Part shown: positions 18,222-25,593 of the stretch, in pieces
Numbering within the stretch: position 1 is the stretch's first letter
Layout: each line of letters starts with the position of its first letter
NCBI GenBank assembly: GCA_902595145.1
Contig: CACJOU010000009.1
Location: 1 to 61,564, forward strand
Source of the DNA: an uncultured SAR116 cluster alpha proteobacterium
Lineage (GTDB): Bacteria > Pseudomonadota > Alphaproteobacteria > Puniceispirillales > Marisalimonadaceae
Reading direction: 5' to 3'
DNA: 61,564 nt
Notes under the pieces: generated by a model
What the model saw: the letters and a program-made list of their open reading frames with translations, nothing else
Told to the model about the DNA's origin: nothing
Databases searched by the model: none
Translations under genes and position numbers: made by a program

Positions 18222-18821
18222 TTGTTGGAATTAGAAAAAATTGTAGATCCAATACAATTGTTTAAAAAATGGTTGTCCGAGGCTGAAGAAAAAGAAATTA
18301 GAGATCCTAACGCAATGCAATTAGCAACAGTATCAAAAGATGGAGTTCCCTCAGTTAGAACAGTATTGTTAAAAGATATTATTGATGGTGATTTTGTTTT
18401 TTACACAAACTATGAAAGCCGTAAATCTAGAGAAATAATTCAAACAGGAAAAGGAGCTATATGCTTTTATTGGAAAAGTTTAAATCGTCAGGTAAGGTTG
18501 GTTGGTAATCTTGAAAAGGTCTCCGATGAAGTGTCCGACAAATATTATCAATCTCGGTCAAAAGGTAGTCGAATTGGAGCTTGGGCCTCAAAACAATCAA
18601 GAGAATTAGAATCTAGAGAGTTCTTAATGCAACAGGTAAAATTACTTGAAGAAAAATATAATGATAATGATATTCCTCGTCCAAGTTTTTGGGGTGGATT
18701 TGCATTAAAGCCAGAAGAGTTTGAGTTTTGGGAAGATGGTGAATTTAGGTTGCACGATAGATTTATTTTAAAACCTACTAATGTAAAAAATGAATGGATT
18801 GCTAAACGTCATTACCCATAA
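18222..18821 (+). CDS. pdxH: Pyridoxamine/pyridoxine 5'-phosphate oxidase
   Basis: A 199-aa FMN enzyme that makes pyridoxal 5'-phosphate. Typical blocks are DPNAMQLATVSKDGVPSVRTVLLK, FYTNYESRKSREI, RQVRLVGNLEKV, RIGAWASKQS, FWGGFALKPEEFEFW and the C-terminal RLHDRF...RHYP. The start is TTG; both 18222 and 18225 are TTG codons, and GGAG at 18214-18217 is better spaced for 18225. Its end overlaps the end of the convergent MFS gene by 20 bp. Confidence 0.96.
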   Translation: MLELEKIVDPIQLFKKWLSEAEEKEIRDPNAMQLATVSKDGVPSVRTVLLKDIIDGDFVFYTNYESRKSREIIQTGKGAICFYWKSLNRQVRLVGNLEKVSDEVSDKYYQSRSKGSRIGAWASKQSRELESREFLMQQVKLLEEKYNDNDIPRPSFWGGFALKPEEFEFWEDGEFRLHDRFILKPTNVKNEWIAKRHYP

Positions 18822-20076
18822 TTTTTTTCTTATTTTTTAATTCTATTAAACTCATTATCAAAAAAATTATGTAACAAATTATTAATAAACCTAAAAATAA
18901 ACCAAATCCTGCTTGATAAGCCTTTATTGAATATCCACTCTGCTTTCCAGGTTCAACTATTTGCATAATAAAACCAATAGCGTATTGAACTATAAAAGCC
19001 ATCAAAAAACATATTAAATTTATAGCTGTCGATGCACGAGCAGCATAGCTGTTAGGAAAATGTTGACTAAGTCCAGCATAAGCTAATGTGGCTGCTAGTG
19101 AAGTTATGCTTAAGATTACCCATGGCCATATTGCTTTTGGCATTAATCCAAAGGTAATTATCGTAAATGGAATTATAAATGCTAGTAAAGCGCCACCCAT
19201 AACACCAACAGGAGATATGTTGAATTTTCTTAAGTAGTCTGTGATTATTCCTAAAGATGTTGTTCCAATGGTCATCATTATTGTTGATATAAAGAGAATA
19301 TTAGCAATTTCACTTTTATTAAACTTACCAATATCAGCTAGCCAAGGACCTGCCCACAATCCTAATATAGCTAAACCAGTACCCCCTGCAATTCCAGATA
19401 AAGGACCAATTCTCCAAAAAGCATAGCTTGTGTAAATTTCCTTTAATACTTTCAAAATAGGTAATGTTTCTTCATTACTGGCACTTTCTTTTTTTTCTGG
19501 GACTATAAAGAATATTAGAATTCCTATAAAAACTGTAATTATTCCAAGAAATAAATAAACTCCTCTCCAATCAGTTATTTGCATAGCCATTTCCAAAGGT
19601 GTTGATGCTACAATTGCACCCAAGCCACCTGCTGACATAAACAGGCCTATTAAAAGTGGAAGCCTTTCTTTAGGAAACCAAACTGCAAAAGCTTTGAATG
19701 CTCCCATCAAAGCACCAGAAACACCTAGTCCAATTAATCCGCGAGCTATAACTAGTGACCAAACATTGTTTCCAAAGCTAAATAATATAGCTCCTGTTGC
19801 CGCAACTAAAAATAAAATACTTTGAACTCTTCTGGCTCCAAATTTATCAAGTAAAACACCTAAAGGTAATTGAAACAAACCAAATGTTAAAAAATATGCA
19901 GATGTAATTAAGCCTAGTTGCTCTGCATTTAGATTTAGGTCATTACTTAGGTATGGGGCAAGAACAGCATTGGTTGATCGATAAAGATAAGATAAAAAAT
20001 ACCCACAAGCAAAAGGTAAAAAAATAAACATGAATTTTTGTAAGTTATTTTCAGGAAGAATATTCATTCGTTTCAT
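18802..20076 (-). CDS. Major facilitator superfamily transporter
   Basis: A 424-aa inner-membrane protein with about twelve hydrophobic segments. The loop after the second segment (GVLLDKFGARRVQ) is the G-x3-D-R/K-x-G-x-R-R signature of MFS, and the central loop (KKESASNEE) is short and charged. I start at ATG 20076, since the longer reading to 20145 adds only a hydrophobic extension with no ribosome-binding site, while GGAG lies about 10 nt before 20076. It most resembles organic-anion/nitrate-type MFS permeases in general look, but substrate is not readable. The divergent neighbour is an M20 amidohydrolase. Confidence 0.85.
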   Translation of the reverse strand: MKRMNILPENNLQKFMFIFLPFACGYFLSYLYRSTNAVLAPYLSNDLNLNAEQLGLITSAYFLTFGLFQLPLGVLLDKFGARRVQSILFLVAATGAILFSFGNNVWSLVIARGLIGLGVSGALMGAFKAFAVWFPKERLPLLIGLFMSAGGLGAIVASTPLEMAMQITDWRGVYLFLGIITVFIGILIFFIVPEKKESASNEETLPILKVLKEIYTSYAFWRIGPLSGIAGGTGLAILGLWAGPWLADIGKFNKSEIANILFISTIMMTIGTTSLGIITDYLRKFNISPVGVMGGALLAFIIPFTIITFGLMPKAIWPWVILSITSLAATLAYAGLSQHFPNSYAARASTAINLICFLMAFIVQYAIGFIMQIVEPGKQSGYSIKAYQAGFGLFLGLLIICYIIFLIMSLIELKNKKKIMGNDV

Positions 20077-20237
20077 ATTCACCAAACTCCAAAAAATTAT
20101 TATTAAAAAAACTGATTTATAGGTTTCAAGGTTAAGCTTTAACAAGTTAGCACATTAACTATCTGCTAGATAGATCAATGATTAGAAAGTTGACCTTTTG
20201 TTTTAAGAGTATTTATAATAATTTTAGGGAGAGTCAC

Positions 20238-21425
20238 ATGAAAATATCAAATGAAATTATTAATATTTTTCCTGAAATAAAAAAGTGGAGGCATGAGTTA
20301 CATGCTCATCCAGAGCTTGGCTATGAAGAGGAATGGACATCTAATTTTGTTGCAGAGAAACTTGAATCTTTTGGTTTAGAGGTTCATAGAGGCATGGCTA
20401 CAACTGGTGTTGTTGGAGTTTTAAAGGGAGCTAACGCCAGTCTTGGTGGCGGAGGAAACAAAGCTATTGGATTAAGAGCTGATATGGATGCATTGCCAAT
20501 GACTGAAGAAAATGATTTTTCTTATAAGTCAAAGTTTGATGGTCGTATGCATGCGTGTGGTCATGATGGTCATACAGCCATGCTGCTTGGGGCAGCTAAA
20601 TTATTATCTTCGAAAAAGAATTTTGATGGAACTGTGTATTTTATATTCCAACCCGCAGAAGAAGGTGGAGGTGGTGGACTTACCATGATAGAGGATGGCT
20701 TGTTTCAACAATTTCCTATGGATAGTGTTTGGGGTATGCACAATTGGCCAGGTATGAATGCAGGAAGTGTTGCTGTTCATAAGGGATCTGTTATGGCAGC
20801 AGCAGACAAATTTGAAGTTACTATAAATGGAAATGGTGGTCATGCTGCAATGCCTCAAGCAACAAATGACCCTGTTTTAGCGGTTACTGCTATTGTTCAG
20901 GCTGTGCAACAGATAGTTTCTAGAAGACAGAATCCTCTTGATGCAGTTGTGATTTCTGTAACTCAAATCAATGCAGGTTCTGGATTTAACATTATACCCC
21001 AAACAGCAAATTTTATTGGTACTATTAGAACTGTTAACCCGGATACTAGAATAAGTGTTCATAAGCAATTTACAGAAATTTGTGAGGCCACAGCAATAGC
21101 TTATGGTTGTTCAGCCAATGTATCTGTCATTAAAGGTTATCCTGTAACAGTAAATGATATTGAATCTAGCGAAAAAGCAATTGAAGTTTTATCAAATTTA
21201 TTTGGTAAAGACTCGGTTAAAACTAATATGGCCCCTTCTATGGGCGCTGAAGATTTCGCTTATATGTTAGAAAAAATACCTGGGTCATATATATGGTTAG
21301 GGGCAGGCGAAGGAAAATCAGGTTGTATGTTGCATAATAGTAAGTATGATTTTAATGACGATATTTTGCCTTTAGGTATTGCGTATTGGGAACAATTAGT
21401 TAAATCAGAAATGCCCCTTAGATAA
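20238..21425 (+). CDS. M20 family amidohydrolase (hippurate hydrolase / IAA-amino acid hydrolase type)
   Basis: A 395-aa dinuclear metallopeptidase. The start is the ATG at 20238, preceded by AGGGAGAG; the ATG at 20178 has no such site. Key parts: WRHELHAHPELGYEE (17-31), ADMDALPM (81-88), the metal site ACGHDGHTAMLLGA (106-119), PAEEGGGGGLTMIEDG, an inserted dimerisation domain near 180-290 and the C-terminal HNSKYDFND. Family members hydrolyse N-acyl amino acids such as hippurate or N-acetyl compounds. The adjacent divergent MFS transporter might supply the substrate, which is inference only. Confidence 0.92.
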   Translation: MKISNEIINIFPEIKKWRHELHAHPELGYEEEWTSNFVAEKLESFGLEVHRGMATTGVVGVLKGANASLGGGGNKAIGLRADMDALPMTEENDFSYKSKFDGRMHACGHDGHTAMLLGAAKLLSSKKNFDGTVYFIFQPAEEGGGGGLTMIEDGLFQQFPMDSVWGMHNWPGMNAGSVAVHKGSVMAAADKFEVTINGNGGHAAMPQATNDPVLAVTAIVQAVQQIVSRRQNPLDAVVISVTQINAGSGFNIIPQTANFIGTIRTVNPDTRISVHKQFTEICEATAIAYGCSANVSVIKGYPVTVNDIESSEKAIEVLSNLFGKDSVKTNMAPSMGAEDFAYMLEKIPGSYIWLGAGEGKSGCMLHNSKYDFNDDILPLGIAYWEQLVKSEMPLR

Positions 21426-21461
21426 TATTGATAGACTTGTCTTAAATTTACTAATATATAT

Positions 21462-21728
21462 ATGTGTATGAAAAATACCTTATTACTAATTATTTTAGCT
21501 GTTTCTGTCGTGATATTAATAACAATATTTGCAATTAATTTATGGTTACAAATGTCAGACGTTACAATTAGTTATAATGGGAAAATAGCAATTTTTGTTG
21601 GTGCTTTTTTTACCATTTTATTGGGTTCTGGCTTAATGTCTTTAGCTTATTTTTCATCTAAAAATGGTTTTGATGATCAAGTAGATCATAACTTAGATAG
21701 TTTGCTTGAAAAGCTGAAAGATCGCTAA
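21462..21728 (+). CDS. Small two-helix membrane protein of unknown function
   Basis: An 88-aa protein with two hydrophobic segments, about 5-28 and 42-66, joined by a short polar loop (MSDVTISYNGK). A charged C-terminal tail (DDQVDHNLDSLLEKLKDR) should face the cytoplasm if the first helix enters N-in. A second ATG at 21468 would shorten it by two residues. It lies 36 nt after the amidohydrolase gene and may be co-transcribed. I do not recognise a family. Confidence 0.6.
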   Translation: MCMKNTLLLIILAVSVVILITIFAINLWLQMSDVTISYNGKIAIFVGAFFTILLGSGLMSLAYFSSKNGFDDQVDHNLDSLLEKLKDR

Positions 21729-21822
21729 TATTCTAATATGTTTTAAATTCTTTTATTTATCTTTTTGACATAATTGTTATTTAATTTTACTTTTAATAGT
21801 TGACTTTTCCTTAGATATATGA

Positions 21823-21837
21823 GAACAAAACATGAAC
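21823..21837 (+). promoter_or_regulatory. LexA (SOS) operator upstream of umuDC
   Basis: GAACAAAACATGAAC is an exact GAAC-N7-GAAC direct repeat, the LexA box of Alphaproteobacteria (the other strand reads GTTC-N7-GTTC). It lies just upstream of umuD, an SOS gene in most bacteria, and overlaps the first possible ATG of that frame (21819), which argues that translation starts further down. Confidence 0.75.
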
Positions 21838-21857
21838 AAAGTATTTGGAATGAAATA

Positions 21858-22346
21858 ATGATTAATTTAAATTTAGAAGAAACAAAAAGAATTCTAGCTC
21901 AAAATGGACACTACAAGCTGTCAGATAAATTAGAAGTATTTAGGCCATGTTTCAATCGTTCTCAAGCTTTTCCTCTTTATAGTTCTAAAGTCTCAGCAGG
22001 CTTTCCTTCTCCTGCAGATGATAACTTAGAAAGAAGTTTAGATTTAAATAGCTATCTAATCAAACGTCCTGCTGCAACATTTTTTGTTCGCGTTAATGGT
22101 GACTCAATGATTAATGCTGGTATAAATGATAACGATATCTTGGTTGTTGACAGGAGTATTAAGCCTTCACACGGAAAAGTGATTATAGCCGTTTTAGACG
22201 GACAAATGACTGTTAAAAGATTATACAAGCGGTCTGGAAAAATAATATTGATGCCAGAAAATGATTTATATAAGCCAATTGAAATTGAAGACCATATGAA
22301 TATGGAAATTTGGGGGGTGGTAACTAGTTCAGTTCATTTTTTATGA
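21858..22346 (+). CDS. umuD: UmuD-like S24 self-cleaving translesion polymerase subunit
   Basis: Starting at ATG 21858 the product is 162 aa. The cleavage site is A47-G48 in SAGFPSP, the catalytic Ser is S83 in GDSM and the Lys is K120 in MTVK; the 36- and 37-residue spacings match E. coli UmuD (cleavage 24/25, S60, K97). RecA-stimulated self-cleavage gives UmuD', which joins UmuC to form DNA polymerase V. The N-terminal arm is about 23 residues longer than in E. coli. The frame is open back to an ATG at 21819, but that codon abuts the LexA box. umuC starts one base after its stop. Confidence 0.92.
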   Translation: MINLNLEETKRILAQNGHYKLSDKLEVFRPCFNRSQAFPLYSSKVSAGFPSPADDNLERSLDLNSYLIKRPAATFFVRVNGDSMINAGINDNDILVVDRSIKPSHGKVIIAVLDGQMTVKRLYKRSGKIILMPENDLYKPIEIEDHMNMEIWGVVTSSVHFL

Positions 22347-22347
22347 T

Positions 22348-23670
22348 ATGTATGGACTAGTTGACTGTAACAATTTTTATGTTTCCTGCGAAAGAGTTTT
22401 CAACCCTTTATTGAGAAACAAACCAGTTGTGGTATTATCCAATAATGATGGCTGTATTATTGCTAGATCTAATGAAGTAAAATCTTTGGGCATACCTATG
22501 GGAGCCCCGTTACATTTATACAAAACATTAATAAAGAAGAATAAAATATTCACATATTCCTCAAATTATACTTTGTATGGAGATATGTCTTCTCGGGTAA
22601 TGAGCTCATTAAATTATTTTGTACCTGATATAGAAATATACTCTATTGATGAAGCATTCCTTGACTTAAGAAAATTCAACGAAAAAACTATTTTAGAAGA
22701 AATGTTTAAAATTAGACAATTTATTTATCAGTGGACTGGTATACCTGTTTCAATCGGAGTAGGCCCTACTAAAACATTAGCAAAATTAGCAAATAAAATG
22801 GCTAAGAAACATTCATCTAATGGCGTTTATGTTTTAACTATATCTGATCATTTAAGAAATATACTAAGTAATATTCAATTAGAAGATATTTGGGGCATCT
22901 CTAAAGGATGGGCAAATCGTTTAAAATCAATAGGAATTAATAATCCATTTGATTTACAGCAATCAGATCCTCGTCAGATCAGAAAATTAGTATCAGTTGT
23001 TGGTGAACGTATGGTTTATGAATTAAGAGGAAATTCTTGCCTTGCTCTAGAGAATATAGTGGATAAAAAATCTATTACAGTTTCCAGATCTTTTGGCAAT
23101 ATGATTAACGATAAATATAATCTCAAACAAGCATTAGCAAATCATGTGGCAAGAGCGGCAGAGAAGCTTAGAAGTCAAGATAGCTTATGTGGAGAGATTT
23201 GTATTTTTATTAATACCAATCGTTTTAGAAAGAAGGATTTGCAATATAATAATAGTTTAATATTACCCTTTGATGATTTAACAGATAATACAAATATCAT
23301 AATGAAAAAAGCATTTAAGGTATTAGATAGACTTTATCGTCCAAATTATAATTATAAAAAAATTGGAGTAATATTACTTGATTTAAAACAAAGAAAAAAA
23401 GACGTTAGAAATAACGATTATGTTATTCAGGATAACTTGTTTACATATGACAAAAATTATAAAAATATTGCTGATTCATCTGATATCTGTATGAAAATAT
23501 TAGATGATATAAATACTAAAATGGGGAAAATGACATTATTTTATGGTTCTCAAGGGATAGTAAAACACTCAGGAAGAAAGAAAATAGAAAGTGATAAATG
23601 GAGAATGCGATCTTTTTATAGATCTCCTTTTTACACTACAAATTGGGCTGACATATTAAAAGTATCCTAG
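22348..23670 (+). CDS. umuC: DNA polymerase V catalytic subunit UmuC (Y-family)
   Basis: A 440-aa Y-family polymerase. Catalytic features: LVDCNNFYVSCERVF with the first acidic residue (D6), the SNNDGCIIARSNEVK fingers segment, and SIDEAFLD with the paired Asp/Glu. The little-finger and C-terminal domain follow (from about residue 240), and the C-terminal third diverges and is Lys-rich. It performs error-prone bypass with UmuD' under SOS control. The stop codon lies inside a hairpin shared with the convergent dacA gene. Confidence 0.96.
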   Translation: MYGLVDCNNFYVSCERVFNPLLRNKPVVVLSNNDGCIIARSNEVKSLGIPMGAPLHLYKTLIKKNKIFTYSSNYTLYGDMSSRVMSSLNYFVPDIEIYSIDEAFLDLRKFNEKTILEEMFKIRQFIYQWTGIPVSIGVGPTKTLAKLANKMAKKHSSNGVYVLTISDHLRNILSNIQLEDIWGISKGWANRLKSIGINNPFDLQQSDPRQIRKLVSVVGERMVYELRGNSCLALENIVDKKSITVSRSFGNMINDKYNLKQALANHVARAAEKLRSQDSLCGEICIFINTNRFRKKDLQYNNSLILPFDDLTDNTNIIMKKAFKVLDRLYRPNYNYKKIGVILLDLKQRKKDVRNNDYVIQDNLFTYDKNYKNIADSSDICMKILDDINTKMGKMTLFYGSQGIVKHSGRKKIESDKWRMRSFYRSPFYTTNWADILKVS

Positions 23671-23698
23671 AGAAGTATTTCTACTAGGATTTATTATT
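23664..23698. terminator. Bidirectional terminator between umuC and the D,D-carboxypeptidase gene
   Basis: ATCCTAG (23664-23670) pairs with CTAGGAT (23684-23690), and inside it AGAA (23671-23674) pairs with TTCT (23679-23682), leaving a GTAT loop and one bulged A. T-rich sequence follows on the plus strand. The umuC stop codon and the stop of the convergent gene are both part of the stem, so one hairpin can serve both. Confidence 0.6.
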
Positions 23699-24892
23699 TG
23701 AAGGTAGTGGAATACAACTCAGACCAGAAGTCCAAAGTTCTGCACAAACTGAACGTGCTTGATTTTCAGCTAATTCGATAAAACGAACTCTCCATAAGTA
23801 CTCTGAATTATTATTTGTGTTATTAGTTTTAGTTATTTTACTTAATGAAGCAGGTAAATTACCAAGTTGTTCTGGAACAATATTTCTGGCGTTACGAGCT
23901 GCTTTATGAGCATTTAATCTATTCTTAAAAGCACCAATTTGTACAAACCAATCATCTTGAACGCTTTCAGAGTATAAAGTTTTAGTAGTTTTAGGAGGTA
24001 TTTTAAAACTTTTTACATTTTTTTCTGCAATAACAATTTTAGGCCGAACTTTAGGTAATTCTGAAGGTTTTGCTGTTCTAACAAGCGGTTTAGAAGGGTT
24101 GGTTTTAAAGTATTTATTCAGTAAATTGATCATATGTTTATCACGTGATCTTGCCTTTTTCCCACCAAAAACAACGCCAATAATTCTTTGACCATTTCTT
24201 TCAACAGAAGCGACAAGGTTAAAACCAGAGGCGCTCGTATAACCAGTTTTAATACCATCTGTTCCAGAGTAGTTACTTAGCAGATTATTATGATTGGTAT
24301 ATTTAATCCCTTTGTAAACAAAAGATTTAGTTTTGAATAATTTAAAAAAATTAGGGTGATTTTTTCTAATAGCCATTCCTAAAATAGCCATATCTCTAGC
24401 TGTAGATAATTGACCCCTATTAGGCAACCCTGAAGCATTTTTAAAGATTGTACGTGTCATACCCAATTTTTTAGCTTTCCTTGTCATTAATCTAGCAAAA
24501 TTTCTTTCTGATTTTCCAAGGTTTTCAGCCACAACTGTTGCTACATCATTAGCTGATTTGGTTATTAGAGCTAAAATAGCATTTTTAACTATAATACTAG
24601 AACCAGCAGAAAGATTTAACTTAGATGGTGGTTGTCTAGCTGCACGTTTAGAAATTTTGAATTTAGTATTCATAGAAATTTTTTTGTTTCTTAAAGCATC
24701 AAATACCATATACAAAGTCATAATTTTTGTTAAAGAGGCAGGATAGTTTCGTGTATCTGCATTAGTATTATGATAAATGCGTTTAGTATTTTCATTTATA
24801 ATAAAAGAGGCATATTTAGCTTTAGCAGATGAAGCAATGGCTATAAAAAATAAAATAAATATAGAAATGAAAATTAATTTTATTAAACACAT
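23684..24892 (-). CDS. D-alanyl-D-alanine carboxypeptidase (PBP5-type) with C-terminal SPOR domain
   Basis: A 402-aa penicillin-binding protein that removes terminal D-Ala from peptidoglycan stems in the periplasm. I start at ATG 24892, which gives a clean signal peptide (1-25, ending SSAKA); the TTG/ATG upstream at 24958 adds an unlikely extension. The three active-site motifs are S53-L-T-K56, S113-A-N115 and K215-T-G217. From about residue 315 (DDWFVQIGAFKNRLNAHKAA) there is a SPOR domain, which binds denuded glycan at the septum; the linker before it is Pro/Lys-rich. SPOR-bearing PBP5 homologues are seen in Alphaproteobacteria. Confidence 0.92.
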   Translation of the reverse strand: MCLIKLIFISIFILFFIAIASSAKAKYASFIINENTKRIYHNTNADTRNYPASLTKIMTLYMVFDALRNKKISMNTKFKISKRAARQPPSKLNLSAGSSIIVKNAILALITKSANDVATVVAENLGKSERNFARLMTRKAKKLGMTRTIFKNASGLPNRGQLSTARDMAILGMAIRKNHPNFFKLFKTKSFVYKGIKYTNHNNLLSNYSGTDGIKTGYTSASGFNLVASVERNGQRIIGVVFGGKKARSRDKHMINLLNKYFKTNPSKPLVRTAKPSELPKVRPKIVIAEKNVKSFKIPPKTTKTLYSESVQDDWFVQIGAFKNRLNAHKAARNARNIVPEQLGNLPASLSKITKTNNTNNNSEYLWRVRFIELAENQARSVCAELWTSGLSCIPLPSNNKS

Positions 24893-25267
24893 TGAATAGT
24901 TGTTTTGAAATAAAAAGAATTTCTGATAATTTACTATTTTAGTACAAATTTTAAGCAATTCTTTACCAAAAAAATTAATTTAAAGACCTCTATTAGCATA
25001 AAAGTTAAAGAAATTATAACCTAAAGATTAAAATAAACACATTATTTAGATCATTTTTCTAACAAAACACTACATTTAGTATATAATACAAGCAATAATT
25101 ATGAAAGAGTGTATTAAAAAAATTAACTTAAACTTGTCGAACCTATCTGTCGTTCTTATATTATCAGATGAATTATATTAAAATAAGGAATATTCAAAAA
25201 GTTGTTTAATAATACAAAATATAAAAGTTCTGAAGATTTTATTTTAAGAATTATACCATCAATTACA
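24893..25267. other. Gene-poor divergent region between dacA-type gene and clpS
   Basis: About 375 bp of AT-rich sequence. It holds the likely clpS promoter (25059-25087) and one 26-codon ORF at 25101-25181 that I do not regard as a gene. No hairpin of note and no RNA gene were seen. Confidence 0.5.
25059..25087 (+). promoter_or_regulatory. Sigma-70-like promoter for clpS-clpA
   Basis: CTAACA at 25059-25064 and a perfect TATAAT at 25082-25087 with 17 nt between them. About 180 nt of leader would precede the chosen clpS start. Found by eye. Confidence 0.4.
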
Positions 25268-25591
25268 ATGGGTGAAGATAAAGATATTAAGGATGATGTT
25301 GAAGGAAACATAAAATTAGCAGTAAAGCCAAAAACAAAAACTCCACCGCTCTATAGAGTATTAATGATGAATGATGATTATACTCCAATGGAATTTGTTA
25401 TTGAAGTGCTTGAAAAATTTTTTCAGAAAAATAGAGAAGAGGCAACACAAATAATGCTTCATGTCCACCAACGTGGTGTTGGTGTATGTGGGATTTATGC
25501 ATATGATTTAGCAGAAACCAAAGCGATGCAAGTAATGAACTATGCTCGTAAATATGAGCATCCTTTACAAGTACAATTAGAAAAGGAATAG
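25268..25591 (+). CDS. clpS: ATP-dependent Clp protease adaptor ClpS
   Basis: A 107-aa adaptor that brings N-degron substrates to ClpAP. The core begins at about residue 25 ([20 protein letters not shown]) and continues with [27 protein letters not shown] and [17 protein letters not shown] chose ATG 25268 because it gives a short acidic N-terminal arm as in other ClpS proteins; the TTG at 25202 would add 22 unrelated residues. clpA starts 2 nt after its stop. The Aat transferase gene at 34.4-35.1 kb supplies the N-degron tags this adaptor reads. Confidence 0.95.
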   Translation: MGEDKDIKDDVEGNIKLAVKPKTKTPPLYRVLMMNDDYTPMEFVIEVLEKFFQKNREEATQIMLHVHQRGVGVCGIYAYDLAETKAMQVMNYARKYEHPLQVQLEKE

Positions 25592-25593
25592 AA

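Noticed and set aside
25101-25181. 26-codon ORF before clpS
   Set aside because: No ribosome-binding site, no recognisable sequence, and it lies in the clpS leader; chance ORF is more likely.
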